Shown piece after piece: positions 41,098 to 51,721 of a DNA stretch of 64,000 nt (the stretch's first letter is position 1; each line of letters starts with the position of its first letter). The position numbers and the translations under genes were made by a program. Origin of the DNA: Isochrysis galbana (lineage: Eukaryota > Haptophyta > Isochrysidales > Isochrysidaceae); assembly GCA_018136815.1 (NCBI GenBank), contig CM030941.1:132239-196238 (forward strand), given 5' to 3'. The notes beneath the pieces are model-generated. The model made no database searches. It was not told the DNA's origin and was given only the letters and a program-made list of their open reading frames with translations.

Positions 41098-41313
41098 CTA
41101 TCACAGAGTGCCGTCATCTGCCAACACAATCCATTGGTCCTTACCGATAGAATCATCTTTACCGGTAACTTTGTCTGCCAGATTCCTTTTCATCAAGTCA
41201 TCAGTCTCTTTCATCATGTGCACCACCTTCTGGACTCTTCTCTACATAATCATCTGCAGTGGATGCACATCGAGTTCGTAGGGTTCCCGAGTCATTTGCA
41301 CATCGACTTCTAG
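41098..41313 (-). pseudogene. coding-like remnant of unknown family
   Basis: On the minus strand a stretch reads YELDVHPLQMIM, then a stop codon, then HMMKETDDLMKRNLADKV and SIGKDQWIVLADDG before a double stop. The amino-acid composition is protein-like and unlike the surrounding shadows, but I cannot assign it. It may be an old retrotransposon or viral fragment. Confidence 0.35.
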
Positions 41314-41842
41314 ACCTCGCCTTCATCTTGGGGATCTCAGCTCACTCTAGATCGACTTAGTGCACCTAAGGAATCTCACCTTCATCAACACTCACGACGT
41401 TTCATCGGCTCATACTAAGGCAATACTCACCGATTCCCTAAATTCTTGATTCTTCTCTGTTCCCTCACACGCCTTCCTGTTTGTCTCAGAGTATTATCCA
41501 AAGACCCGCGGTGGGGTATATGTAAGGGTTTTGTGCGAGGTGTAAGTGCTGTAGAATCACCGTGCCCCAGGGGTATCTTCGTGAGTGCCCCAGTGCCCCA
41601 GGTGTCCCAGGTTCTAGCCCCTATCACTGTCTCACTCACTATCTGTCATGACCCTCCTGCCTTTTGTTGCCGCCCTGGCTGCTTCCTGGCAGCCAGCGCG
41701 ATATCCTCCTTGTGTGCCCATCAGCTTAATCGCACTGCTTATGATATGAATACCACTATATACCAACTCCGGAATCAACACTAGTACACTAGTGAGGTTC
41801 GCGCCACCCTGGTGCAAGGTTGTACGTGATTCCGATCCGGAC
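41314..41842. other. intergenic, no feature seen
   Basis: No gene; the short ORFs lack domains. GTGCCCCAG occurs repeatedly near 41560-41605. Confidence 0.3.
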
Positions 41843-42081
41843 TATAGTCAGATGGCTAATTCCACCTCTGTGTATGACTAGCTAGGTCTAGTCAGGCGGA
41901 GTGGTATGACAAATCGTCCTAGTCCGGCTTCGTCGGAATGAGTAGAGAGTAGACTACGTAGTCCAGTCTGGGCCCTATGCCCTATACGTCTAGTCATAGT
42001 CTGGACTATAGTGCCTATGCCTATGCGGTGCGGCGTCCATAGCCGGGACTATATATAGTCCGGACTATAGTCTGACTATAG
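41843..42081. repeat. palindromic MITE-like repeat (CGGACTATAGTC)
   Basis: CCGGACTATAGTCAGA near 41841 has an inverted counterpart (TCTGACTATAGTCCG) near 42068-42082. Further GGACTATAG palindromes lie between and inside (42000-42065). It can form nested hairpins. There is no coding capacity and no clear TSD. Confidence 0.5.
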
Positions 42082-42129
42082 TCCGTAGGCCAAAATCGCT
42101 ATGCTTAGCTCATTTCGGCTCCCCAGCCC

Positions 42130-42178
42130 TATATCCTATATATATAGTAGTATATATATATACTAGTATATATATACC
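42130..42178. repeat. (TA)n microsatellite
   Basis: TATATATA runs interrupted by GTAG and CTAG units. Confidence 0.9.
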
Positions 42179-42477
42179 TATGTTGGGCAAGGCCCTCTCA
42201 CCTCCATGTAAGTAAGGCACACAGTGAGAGGTGAAAGACATATTCATATTGCACACTGATTCACACCGGCTTAAGACGTTTGTACGTGGTACACTGTGCC
42301 CTGTACAGTAAACACAGTAGTAGAGCACCTACAGGCGGAACAAGCAGCTGCACACTATATAGCATAGCACACAAACAACGGCGTAGGCCACATATCAGAT
42401 ATCATGTATCACTCTCATCACCCACCAGGCTCAGGCCCGCGCCGACTCAGTCGCCAGCATCAGAAGCGCTGTCATCG

Positions 42478-42800
42478 TCAGCTCACTTCTTCAATTTCGA
42501 GCAGCTCATCAACAATCGCGTCCATAACATGCGCCTTGTCGAGCTGATCAACACGCTCATCCCACATACCGAGACGGCCACTCTGTCCGTACTTCTCGAG
42601 GTAGATATTCCACAACGTCTCATTCGAAATTCTGCTTTGGTATAGGTGCCAATTCTTGCGAAGATACACAAGGCGGCTCAGATGGGCTGGGCACATATTC
42701 GGATCGCTCAACACCCCGCCCGTGGAGAAAGTTTGCTCGGTGTTGCTTCGTGTGGGAGATGCCCGGGGAACCATACTTTGAGTTGAGAGTGTTGATGTTG
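42478..42800 (-). pseudogene. hAT transposase C-terminal fragment (second family)
   Basis: Within a minus-strand ORF (42478-42963) the segment SNTEQTFSTGGVLSDPNMCPAHLSRLVYLRKNWHLY fits the hAT dimerisation-domain end, where ERxFS is followed by a leucine-rich helix and KNxxL. The first residue differs from the usual Glu-Arg (here Glu-Gln). It lies just outside the intact hAT element at 42864 and differs in sequence, so it is an independent remnant. Confidence 0.55.
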
Positions 42801-42863
42801 GCATGTGAGTGTGAGTGTGGTGCCGTGTCGCTGTGTCATCAGTCCGTTGGACTCTATCTGTTT

Positions 42864-43788
42864 TAGGGCCAGGTAAATACTTGATACTTGTAGCGGAATT
42901 CGCCCAAACTTGTCGGCCAAACTTGCGTGATTCTTGGAGCTGACTGCCTAAACTTGTCGTCAAACTTGTAGCAATTTGTGGTGCCGCAAGTACGTCCGTA
43001 ACACGTTACAACACATTTCCCTTAAGGAGCACGGAAAATCTCGCCACTAGCCACTAGCCACTAGATATCGTGATATCGCGCACCTCCACCTACCTACCTA
43101 CCTCCTATCTATCTCCTATCTCCAACCTCCCTTCACCTTCACCTCTCTCTACATGATGATGATATGATGATATGATTTCTAAATAGCGCATTGTTTCAAC
43201 ATTTCACGCAACACACATGTTCCCACATGCATGACATGACACAACCACACTTACACTTATTTATGAAGACTTCTCCCGGTTGTTGTTGTTATAACGCAAC
43301 ATCAGCGCGGCTTGAATCTGATCCCCAAGAGATGCCGAACGATCTGGACCAAACATTGTGGTCAGCAAAGAAAACACGCGCTCACATGAAGCTGAATTTG
43401 GAGTCATGCTGAATGTAACCCTCGCCGCCAACGCCCAAGTAGGGAACTTTGTATGATTGGATGCCCACCAACTAAGCACCTGCTGCGTGAACGTTGGCAC
43501 CTCGGAGTGATCAATCTTGGTTCCGCGACATGCAGCCAATTATGCGGGAAGCTCATTCAGCAACCCTTGCGTGATAGAAGGCAAATGATGAAAGGAAGGA
43601 ATCTCTGCGAGCTGATGGACCCAAAGATCATCCACCTTACCATACGCAAAGGCTGGATTAAACGCTCGCAGGAGCCCGGTTCGGCGATGCTGCTCCTTAC
43701 AATGATACGGAGAGGCCCAAATTTCCGACGAGCTCGACCAGCCACCCAAACTTGCAAAAAAATTTGTAAAAGTATTTACCTGGCCCTA
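42864..43788 (-). mobile_element. non-autonomous hAT element with 8-bp TSD
   Basis: Terminal inverted repeats TAGGGCCAGGTAAATACTT start at 42864 and end at 43788. The exact 8-bp direct repeat atctgttt flanks it at 42856-42863 and 43789-43796, diagnostic of hAT. Of the transposase only the C-terminal dimerisation part remains (43261-43539, minus). Subterminal CCCAAACTTG / AAACTTG motifs recur near both ends. A segment in the cargo of LINE copy B (14945-15010) resembles its right end. Confidence 0.9.
43261..43539 (-). pseudogene. hAT transposase dimerisation domain inside the 925-bp element
   Basis: The 92-residue ORF contains FTQQVLSWWASN, then FSMTPNSASCERVFSLLTTMFG, then DQIQAALMLRYNNN. These are the WW pair, the SAxCERVFS motif and the terminal leucine-rich helix of the hAT C-terminus. 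The catalytic Asp/Glu residues of the RNase H core are not encoded. Confidence 0.8.
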
Positions 43789-43796
43789 ATCTGTTT

Positions 43797-45168
43797 GTCG
43801 TCTGTCGTTCGCGTCGTTCGTCGCTCTCGTTCTCGCTCTCGTTCCCGTTCTCGTCCCTCGTCCTCAACACTCCATCAGTACCAAACCTCACCCTCAGCTA
43901 CAGCCTCAGCCTATCAATCCCCATTCGCCCAGCCATGTCCGCTCCGTCCTCGCGCTCGCTCGCCCTCGCCCTCGCCCAAGCGCCCAAGCGCCCAAGCCCG
44001 TCCTCCCGCCTTCCTTTGTTGAGGAGGTGGAGGTGGTCAAGCCCGCCATTCCATCACTCTCTGCCGCTCCCGCCGCGCCTACCGCCGATCGATCCCCTTG
44101 CATCTCCTCGCATATCGAGCGAGTTGTCATGCTGGATCCGTCACCCTACTGCTAGCTGCTGCTGCAGCCAGGCATCTCTGTCTAGCGGCTAGCGGGGTTT
44201 GAAGAATCGCTTTAAGTTGAAGTTGATCTATAATAAAACAACTGAGCGTTAGTACCACTACTCCCACTAGCCCGGTACTATCACGACACCCCTCAGCGCA
44301 CTTGCCCGCACGCCTAGTTGAAGTTGATCTAAATAACCCACCTGCTACATTTAGGTCATGCATGCATGTGATTTGACAACAAGTACTTACAACTATGTAA
44401 AGAAAAAAAAACTACACTCGATGGTCCGCGCTGGACTTACGACGGAACGCGGCCTTCGTAGATCATGTGTTCATGTGACTAGTACAATTGGCAGATCTCG
44501 TGTTCACACGCTAGGCCGTATGAACACGACTTGAACGTTCTCGCCCACACCCTAATCGGTGCAGGGTCAGGGGCTTTCTCGATAGGGCTTGTCGTTTGGA
44601 GTTGTCGTTTGGAGCACGACCTTTCTCTACATACACCGGCTGCGGCTCAGCCGCAGGTGCCACTACAAACGTGGGGAGGCAAGAAACTACGCCGCCTCAC
44701 TAGTGGTGGAGCCTCTGCGGATAGAGCTTCTCGGCTGCAACGACCGTTGCCTCGATGTAAACCGGCTCGCAGCCGCTGGTAGCACTTCATGTGGGGAGCG
44801 GCAAGAAACCCTGTCGTCTCGCCAAGGCGGGTGGGAAACGCCGCGCATGGATTCATGGGGGGCCCGTGCTCATGCCACAAAGTTCACAGATAGAAGAGTA
44901 TGTCGCAGTAAGACAACCATCGTTGAAAGGTCTGAGTACCATGTGAAGGCTATGGCTCGGAGGGTCGGCCACATTCATGGGAGACAATGTAACCGTGGCG
45001 TCACAAGATGCAAATGATACCTCGATCGCTTCATGAATAAGGGGCAAGGGGCAACGTGGGAGCATAAGGTGTGAAGATCATCACGGTAGTCACTGCACGA
45101 CAAGGTACGGGATGAACTCAAAAGAAAAGCTGCAATGTTGTAACAACGGCGAATCAGAGCGCATCCGC
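43797..45168. other. intergenic with diverged local duplication
   Basis: No gene is supported. A segment around 44625-44720 (with CGTGGGGAGGCAAGAAAC) recurs, diverged, at 44753-44835 (ATGTGGGGAGCGGCAAGAAAC). The ORF at 43935-44192 is Ser/Pro-rich without motifs. Confidence 0.35.
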
Positions 45169-47487
45169 TCACACTAATTGAGTGATGTTGTCCCAATAGT
45201 AGGAGTCCAAGGGGTTGGCTAATGACGCGACTTGCATCAGGAGACTCTTCAGCCTTGCCGGCGAGACAGGCTTCTCCAGAACGTGGTTGAACAGCTCGTC
45301 GACGCGCGAGTCTTCAGCATAGACTTGCTGGCGCGACACGCCGGTCAAAAGGACGAGACACACGCGTACCATCTCGCCGCGTCTCTGCCGACCACGCAAG
45401 TACTCTGCAACATCACAGGCAGACGCGTGGCCTGGCTTCATTTGATGGTCGATCATCACGAGATCGAATTGGCGTGCCGAACACTCGGCTTCACGCTCGT
45501 GGATCAGGCGTTTCGCATCCTCACCCGAGGAGGCTGCAACAACTTCGCCAACTTTTAGACTTTTCTCGAGGGCGGACTGCATGAGCTTCAGGATGACGGG
45601 CGAGTTATCGGCAATCAGCACTCGCATGTTCGATAAGTCAGCCGGTGGCGCGCGGGAATCCGCAGACAAAAGTGCACTCGTCTCGCCTTCGGAACCCTCG
45701 TCGTCGTCCCTAGGACGAGCCCGCGTGTAGTTGTCTCTGGAGCTCGGGAGCTCGATGGCCTGCAGACGCGGAACGGTTGAGCCGTTTGCCGTCGTACACA
45801 TAGAGTGCTCAGCTGATGCCAATGGCACCGTGAACCATACGGTAGCGCCGCCATGCACGTTCCTGGAAATACCACAAACGCCGCCCAAACTGGCGGCCTT
45901 GGCGGCAACAGACGAGAGGCCGAGCCCAGTGCCTCCACGCGTGCCCTCCACCTGGGCGAAAGGGCGGAAGAGCTTCTTTGCAATCGATTCGCGAATGCCT
46001 GGGCCTGTATCTTCCACAGCACAGACGACCTCAAGAGGTGCGCGCTCCTTGAGGCCAGAAAAAATGGGCTCGGAACCTATGCCTGCTTCGTCTTGGTTCC
46101 GCACCCAGCACTCAATCGCAACGTGCCCTGACTCAGTGAACTTGACCGAATTGCCGATCAGGTTGAGGAACATGTCGAGCAGCCAGTCTGGGTCGGCGAC
46201 CACGATGACGTCGTCGATTGATGGTAGAGCACCGGGGCGCACATTTGACTTTGCAACAACGTTGCCAACGCTGTGAATCTTCACAAGCTGCTTCAAGACG
46301 GGCATGATCGACCTATCCACGAAGCTCTGGACGTGAACGCGCTGCAGTCTAGGAATTGCTGGCGCGGGCTTCGAATCCTCGTGGCCGACTGCGTTTGCAA
46401 CGTGGTTCAGAATGGTCTTGCGTAGTTGTGCGATAGCGTGCAGTGAGACGTCAACGGCCTCCGAGGCTTCGCTCGCCACACTGGTACCTACGCTTGTGGA
46501 CGAGCCATTGGCCTTCAACTCGCCATGGCCCGAATCGGGCGAGGGCGGCTGTTCGGAGGGCCGCATTGCACCAAACGCCAAGACAAGGGCATTCAGCGGA
46601 GTGCCAATGTCATGCGCAATCGTAGCGAGCGTGAGAGAACGCGTCTGTGCGAACTTCTTCTCCATGCGCATACCACGATACTGCTCGAGAGGTAGACGAG
46701 CGACGAAGTACACAAAGATGATTGTTATGGGGCCCAAGAGAGCAGTGAAGCCCATGGTTGTGTAGAGCCCTCCAGCAGCAGCGAATATGATGAGGCCAAG
46801 AGCTGCGACGATCCCCGTTGGGAAGATGATTATGCCTGGTACCTGGACCAGTGATAGCAGTGGTCCATATGTGAACAGCGTCGCGGTGATGTACGAGATC
46901 ACCTCCCAACTGTAGATGGAGTGCCAGACATAGTCCAGTTCTACTTTAAAGTCTTCTTGCGTCCCAAAGCTTCCCGTCATCAAGTCCATACAGGTGTATG
47001 CAAGAGCAACATTGCGTATGATGAGCGGTGGCCAAACCATGATCGCGAAAATTGCCATCTGCGTGCGATAGCTGGTCTTCCTCGGGTCGAGCCCGTGGAC
47101 GCGAGACCAGCGCGTACTTTTCTCGCGGGCGTCATCACTCGCCTTGCCAGCTGCCCTGTTCTCCGACTCCCTGGCCTCCCGTTGGCGTGCCCTCGCCCAG
47201 ATGCGCAGGATGACAAAGCAGTACACGGCAATGCCGGCTTCATACGATGCGATCGCGATGGAGAAGACCCCCTTCCTGCCGCCAATGATCGTGTCAAAGT
47301 GCTTCCAATGGGACATGCTTCCAAAGAAGGCCATGACAGCGTAGTACATCGAGAAGACCAGCTTGATGAGCATCATGCCGATCATGTTGCGTGGCGTCCA
47401 GATGGTGCGTGTGTACTGGGCCTGCGTGAGCGGGTCACTGAAGCGCAGCCATCGTGAGATGTGGAGGTTGTCCGTGCCGGTGCTCAT
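45169..47487 (-). CDS. membrane hybrid histidine kinase with receiver domain
   Basis: An intronless ORF of 772 residues. The N-terminal 265 residues hold about six hydrophobic segments (near 35-55, 75-95, 143-163, 190-210, 217-243 and 248-265) with no recognisable sensor fold. The HisKA helix follows, with LATIAHDIGTPLNAL (phospho-acceptor His near residue 292). The ATPase domain has an N box (FLNLIGNSVKFTESG), G1 (DTGPGI) and G2 (GTGLGLSS). The C-terminal receiver starts at about residue 615 (RVLIADNSPVILKL), with the phospho-acceptor Asp in LVMIDHQMKPG and the conserved Lys in VLEKPVS. All key residues are present, so it should be an active multi-step phosphorelay protein. The output partner, expected to be an HPt protein, is not in this window. 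The signal sensed is unknown. Confidence 0.92.
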   Translation of the reverse strand: MSTGTDNLHISRWLRFSDPLTQAQYTRTIWTPRNMIGMMLIKLVFSMYYAVMAFFGSMSHWKHFDTIIGGRKGVFSIAIASYEAGIAVYCFVILRIWARARQREARESENRAAGKASDDAREKSTRWSRVHGLDPRKTSYRTQMAIFAIMVWPPLIIRNVALAYTCMDLMTGSFGTQEDFKVELDYVWHSIYSWEVISYITATLFTYGPLLSLVQVPGIIIFPTGIVAALGLIIFAAAGGLYTTMGFTALLGPITIIFVYFVARLPLEQYRGMRMEKKFAQTRSLTLATIAHDIGTPLNALVLAFGAMRPSEQPPSPDSGHGELKANGSSTSVGTSVASEASEAVDVSLHAIAQLRKTILNHVANAVGHEDSKPAPAIPRLQRVHVQSFVDRSIMPVLKQLVKIHSVGNVVAKSNVRPGALPSIDDVIVVADPDWLLDMFLNLIGNSVKFTESGHVAIECWVRNQDEAGIGSEPIFSGLKERAPLEVVCAVEDTGPGIRESIAKKLFRPFAQVEGTRGGTGLGLSSVAAKAASLGGVCGISRNVHGGATVWFTVPLASAEHSMCTTANGSTVPRLQAIELPSSRDNYTRARPRDDDEGSEGETSALLSADSRAPPADLSNMRVLIADNSPVILKLMQSALEKSLKVGEVVAASSGEDAKRLIHEREAECSARQFDLVMIDHQMKPGHASACDVAEYLRGRQRRGEMVRVCLVLLTGVSRQQVYAEDSRVDELFNHVLEKPVSPARLKSLLMQVASLANPLDSYYWDNITQLV

Positions 47488-47849
47488 GCGCCGAGGCGCG
47501 CGCGCGCAGGCGGCGAGCGGGGGTTGCTGGGGGTGGGGGGGACCGGCTCGGGGGCGGCGGCGGGTCTGAGGGCGCGGCGGGGCGGGAGGGGGAGGGGGAG
47601 GGCGGGGGGGCGGGGTGGGGGGGGGACTAGGGCGCGGCGCGGGCGGCCGCGTGCCGGAGAGAGGGTTCTCCCCTCCGCGGAGGATGGAGAGAGAGACCTC
47701 TGTGGGCGGCTGGCGGGGAGGGGCCGATGGGCGACGGAGGCCCGCGGGGCTCTTCTTTAACGTAGACGGGGGCGAGGACTTCTGTTAACACGACCCTCGC
47801 CGGGGGAAGGGCGGAAGAGAGGAGAGAGGGGGGGGGGGGGGAAGAGGAG
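47488..47849 (-). promoter_or_regulatory. 5' flank of the histidine kinase gene
   Basis: G-rich on the plus strand, so C-rich on the sense strand. No discrete element is recognised. It leads into the long purine tract immediately upstream. Confidence 0.35.
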
Positions 47850-48470
47850 AGGGGGGGGGCTGGGGGGAGGGGAGAGAGGGGAGAGAGAGAAGGGAGAAGA
47901 GGGAAGGGAGAAGAGAGAAGAGAGAAGAGAGATAAGAGAGGAGAGAGGAGAGAGGAGAGAGAGGAGAGAGGAGAGAGGAGAGAGGAGAGAGGAGAGAGGA
48001 GAGAGGAGAGAGGAGAGAGGAGAGAGGAGAGAGGAGAGAGGAGAGAGGAGAGAGGAGAGAGGAGAGAGGAGAGAGGAGAGAGGAGAGAGGAGAGAGGAGA
48101 GAGGAGAGAAGGGAGAAGAGAGAAGAGAGAGGAGAGAGGAGAGAAGAGAGAAGAGAGAAGAGAGAAGAGAGAAGAGAGAAGAGAGAAGAGAGAAGAGAGA
48201 AGAGAGAAGAGAGAAGAGAGAAGAGAGAAGAGAGAAGAGAGAGAAGAGAGAGAAGAGAAAGAAGAGAGAGGAGAGAGAGAAGAGAGAGGAGAGAGAGGAG
48301 AGAGAGAAGAGAGAGGAGAGAGAGAAGAGAGAGGAGAGAGAGAAGAGAGAGAGGGAAGAGAGAAGAGGGAAGAGAGAGGAGAGAAGAGAGAGAAGAGAGA
48401 GAGGGAAGAGAGAAGAGGGAAGAGAGGAGAGGGAGGGGGCGGCGGAGGAGAGGAGAGAGAGAGAAGATGC
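47850..48470. repeat. purine tract of 7-bp tandem repeats (GAGAGGA)n and (GAGAGAA)n
   Basis: First GAGAGGA heptamers (about 47940-48110), then GAGAGAA heptamers (about 48120-48240), then mixed GA/GGA units. Long Ser/Leu ORFs on the minus strand are repeat artefacts. The tract lies 350-980 bp upstream of the kinase gene, pyrimidine-rich on its sense strand. Confidence 0.95.
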
Positions 48471-49238
48471 GTCGGGGGAGAGGGGTTGGAGAGAAAAAAA
48501 GACGTTACGCCGTCGCGACGGCGGTTACCGCCAACGGAGCGGAGCATTTCTAACCCCTAACTGTGAAACGGTCTTTCTTCGAAGACAGTCGAAATTCGTC
48601 GATCACTGTCGAGGTTGAGCCGCTCGCTGTTTTTCGCGGGGGGGAAGGGAGGAGATGGGCAAGCAAGGAGATCGGGGGCGAGGTCGGTCTCAGCAGCAGT
48701 TATCGGGAGGTCGCTTTCCGTCGAACATATGGGACGGAATCCATTTGAGCCATCAGTTTCTTTCAGCTCCAGTTCCAGTTCCATTTTAGGAGTGCAGTAC
48801 TTTTTGCGTGACAGGACCCTACAAGTAGGTGGTAAAAATAATACGCGCGTTCACTTTTTTAGGGGGGGTGAGTATGTAGTTGACGGGTGTTCGATGTCGC
48901 GCGCCTTGAGTTGGGTGTGTTCGCGGCACAGCCGCGAGGTGCTGAGCGCCGCGTGTACGCGGCGCGAGGAAAATTATCAGTGTTTTTCACAGTGTTCACT
49001 TTGGGGGTCAAGGGAGTAGTAGGTAGTTGACTATGTTCAAACGGTCAAAAAGTTTGAGTTGCGTTCGCGTTCGACTATTTTTTGTACCACCTACTTGTAG
49101 TTGCTAGTTGTTGCAAATACGAGTATTCGCGCAGAGCCCCGGAAATGAGAGTGAATTCAAGATTCAAGCCCCCCCCCGCGCGCGGAGAGCGCGGGCCGCG
49201 CGGAGCGCCACCCAGTGCATCTAGATCTTAAAAAATAT
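48471..49238. other. intergenic, no confident gene
   Basis: ORFs are short and lack domains. GCGCG-rich blocks occur near 48900-48965 and 49170-49205. Confidence 0.3.
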
Positions 49239-49418
49239 TATCTCTTAAGAGGCGGATGGAAGCGCACCTTTGAAGGTGCTTCGCGGCAGTTAGTGCTCTC
49301 AGCTCTCTATATTCAGTTTTATGGACGTTTCATTCCCTTAAACGCACCCTATCTTCAAAGCAACCGCGACATGCAGCACGCAGCACCCCCAAAGGTGCTT
49401 CTCGCCTCTTAAGAGATA
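49239..49418. mobile_element. 180-bp MITE-like element (TATCTCTTAAGAGGCG ends)
   Basis: Inverted ends TATCTCTTAAGAGGCG at 49239 and 49418, continued by GAAGC and ACCTTT on both arms (about 28 bp in all). Each arm contains its own CTCTTAAGAG palindrome. There is no coding sequence, and the TSD is not clear. Confidence 0.6.
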
Positions 49419-49452
49419 GTAAACTAGCTGCTACGCTGCTACTTGCACGACG

Positions 49453-49922
49453 GCATAGGTGCTCCATTAGGCTGATATTAGGTCCTGATATCATGATATT
49501 AGGTCCTCTAGACCTGATGACCTGATAGCTTGATGTAAGGTCATGACGAGGTCAGGCGACTATAAATATACTTGACACTTAAATTCTCTTGTAGTAGTAG
49601 TCGTACACTTAGCGCGAAAAACAGTGGGGGAAAGGGGGGATGGGTGGTTCTCGCCCCTCATGTTGGCATGAGGGGAGTCAAGACAGTGAGGAGGGGCGCC
49701 CCCCCCTCTCCATGGCGACCCAACACAGAAGCTAGATCAGCGTCTAAGGGTAATTAATAATCAATGATCAGCAATGCAGAAGTATAAGTAAGCAATTCTT
49801 TTGATAATCACTACTATACTTATAATATCGCGTAACAACCTGATATTAGGCTGAGAATTGGACCTGATATCATGCTAAGGGAGCCGAAACCTGACGACCT
49901 GATATCTAACGGAGCATCTATG
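49453..49922. mobile_element. inverted-repeat element M2, same family as M1, 8-bp TSD
   Basis: The ends CATAGGTGCTCC and CATAGATGCTCC (inverted) are followed inwards by CTGATATTAGG / CTGATATCATG palindromes like those of M1 (1378-2439). The exact 8-bp direct repeat gcacgacg flanks it at 49445-49452 and 49923-49930. The interior is unrelated to that of M1. Confidence 0.65.
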
Positions 49923-49930
49923 GCACGACG

Positions 49931-51721
49931 TGAGGCGTGAGGCAGATTGCTGGTGCTAGGTGCTACTCCTAACTACCCTCCCTTTCTTACCACTTACCAC
50001 TTACCACCAACCACCCCTTTCCCCTCCCCCCGTTTCCTTTTCTGGAAGACCGGGGGGAGGGAAGGCCGCGCGCGCTGCTTTGACCAGGGACCAGGGGCCA
50101 GTGGCGTGAGGCGTGAGCGTGAGACAGAGGGGGTAAGAGTGTTTCCCGCGAGAGATCTCAGCTATGCGCACGCACGGCGCCCCCGCGGGGGAACCAATGC
50201 ACATCGCGCCGTGCGCATCCACGGCGTGCACATGGGTGATTGCAACTCATCACACCCTTCCCGTGGGAGATCTCTCTTATACTGCACGTTTACGTAATTG
50301 GGAACCGCAAAAGAAACAAGCTGCTGTGCGCATGCACGGGGCACTGGTTCGTCAATCTGTCGCCAAAAATAGATCATGGTAGATTTGTATATGGACATTT
50401 GATAGCTCAATTCGACTGATGTGGAGAGTGACGCCCATTCTTTCGATTCTTCTGAAATTCACGACTGTTGTATTCCTGCCCATCTGAAGGCTGTAGGCAT
50501 GAATATTCGTGTAAGGTACGCGCTCACAATTACAATTGAACAGTTCCCCGTGTTGCCACTGACGCACAAGACACACAGATTCGGATTCCCCATGGTCTCA
50601 AGTCCAGGTTTGCAGATTTTGGTCTCGAAATTTGCGATTCGAATTTTGTTTTTGCTGTTACTATAATTGTTGGCTCGTTTAAGGTAATAAACCGGCATGA
50701 CTTCGACTTCTCGTTCCGCAGTTGCTCTGCGAGACTCTCTCTCTCTCTCTCTCCGTCCTCCTCTCCTCGGCCGACGGAGGGAAGTTTCGTCCAAAACATT
50801 CTCCGGTCCCAGGATGTTCCGTGGGGGTCTCTCTGCGCTCCGCGAGGGAAAGGACGCGATCTCGCTCCGAGATCACCCTCGCGCCCTCCCACGCTGCCCC
50901 GCCGTGCCCTCGGTCCCTCGCCCCCGCGGCAGGTTCTTCCTCTCGGCGTGCCATCCGTCGCCTCCGGCCGTTATATTATTCCCCCCCCCCGCGCGAGGTT
51001 CTTCTCCTCCGCGCGCGGTTCGTTTCCTCCGGCCGTCGTTCGTTCCCCCCCCCCGCGCGCGCTGTTTCCCCCCCCTCGCTTCGATTCCTCTCGCGATTCC
51101 TTCGATGATTGCCTCCATCTCGTCCGTTCTTCTTCGCGATTCTCGCGGAGGGGGCACCGACGTTTAACGTTAGTTTCGCCGTGGTTTCGGTAAAAGAAAG
51201 GTAGAACGAATGGCACGCGCCTCGCGTCTCGCGTCTTGTTTCGTCGCCCTTTGCTCGTCTCTTGTCTAGAAGGTCTCTCCGCACATCGCCTTCTTCCCCC
51301 GCGCGAGTTTGGATCTCTCCTCGACCCTCCGCGTTGGCTTAAGCGGACGAGTTTCGCTTTAACGATAGTCCGAACCCTTCGTTTGCGTAGTTATGCGCTC
51401 TCGTTCCGTATTTCTTCGCGCATGGCGATCGATCGCGACCTCAGCCTTCGCCGCGCGGGAGGGGTTTGTTTATCGTATGATTCCGGAGTGTTTACGTTAG
51501 TTTTCTGAGCCCAAGGACTTTGGTTTTTGGGTTTCTAGTGAGTGTTTTTGTAGCAACTTCGTCGAGTCCCACCGTGTTCCCAAGCGAGTCCCCCCGAGTT
51601 CCCGAGTCTATACCCCGAGTCAACGAGTCAATACCAGCCAAGCACGCGCCTGAGCCACCCCCAGTCGCCTGCCACCACCTCCCACAAGCCTCCTTCCACA
51701 CTTCCGCGCCCTCCGTGCGTC
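49931..51721. other. intergenic and 5' region of the Ty3/gypsy element
   Basis: No gene is recognised up to Gag. The 5' LTR should lie in this interval (CT-rich from about 50725; G/C-rich from 50880 to 51480). I could not fix its borders because the 3' LTR is outside the window, and no TGGTATCAGAGC-type primer-binding site was seen. Confidence 0.4.

Noticed and set aside
47627-48547. 306-codon Ser/Leu/Pro ORF upstream of the histidine kinase
   Set aside because: It follows the GAGAGGA/GAGAGAA heptamer tract. Its amino-acid pattern is the translation of the repeat.
50697-51216. Arg/Ser-rich ORFs before Gag as an extra retrotransposon gene
   Set aside because: The composition is that of a CT/GC-rich leader. 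Overlapping frames on both strands are equally open and contain no motif.
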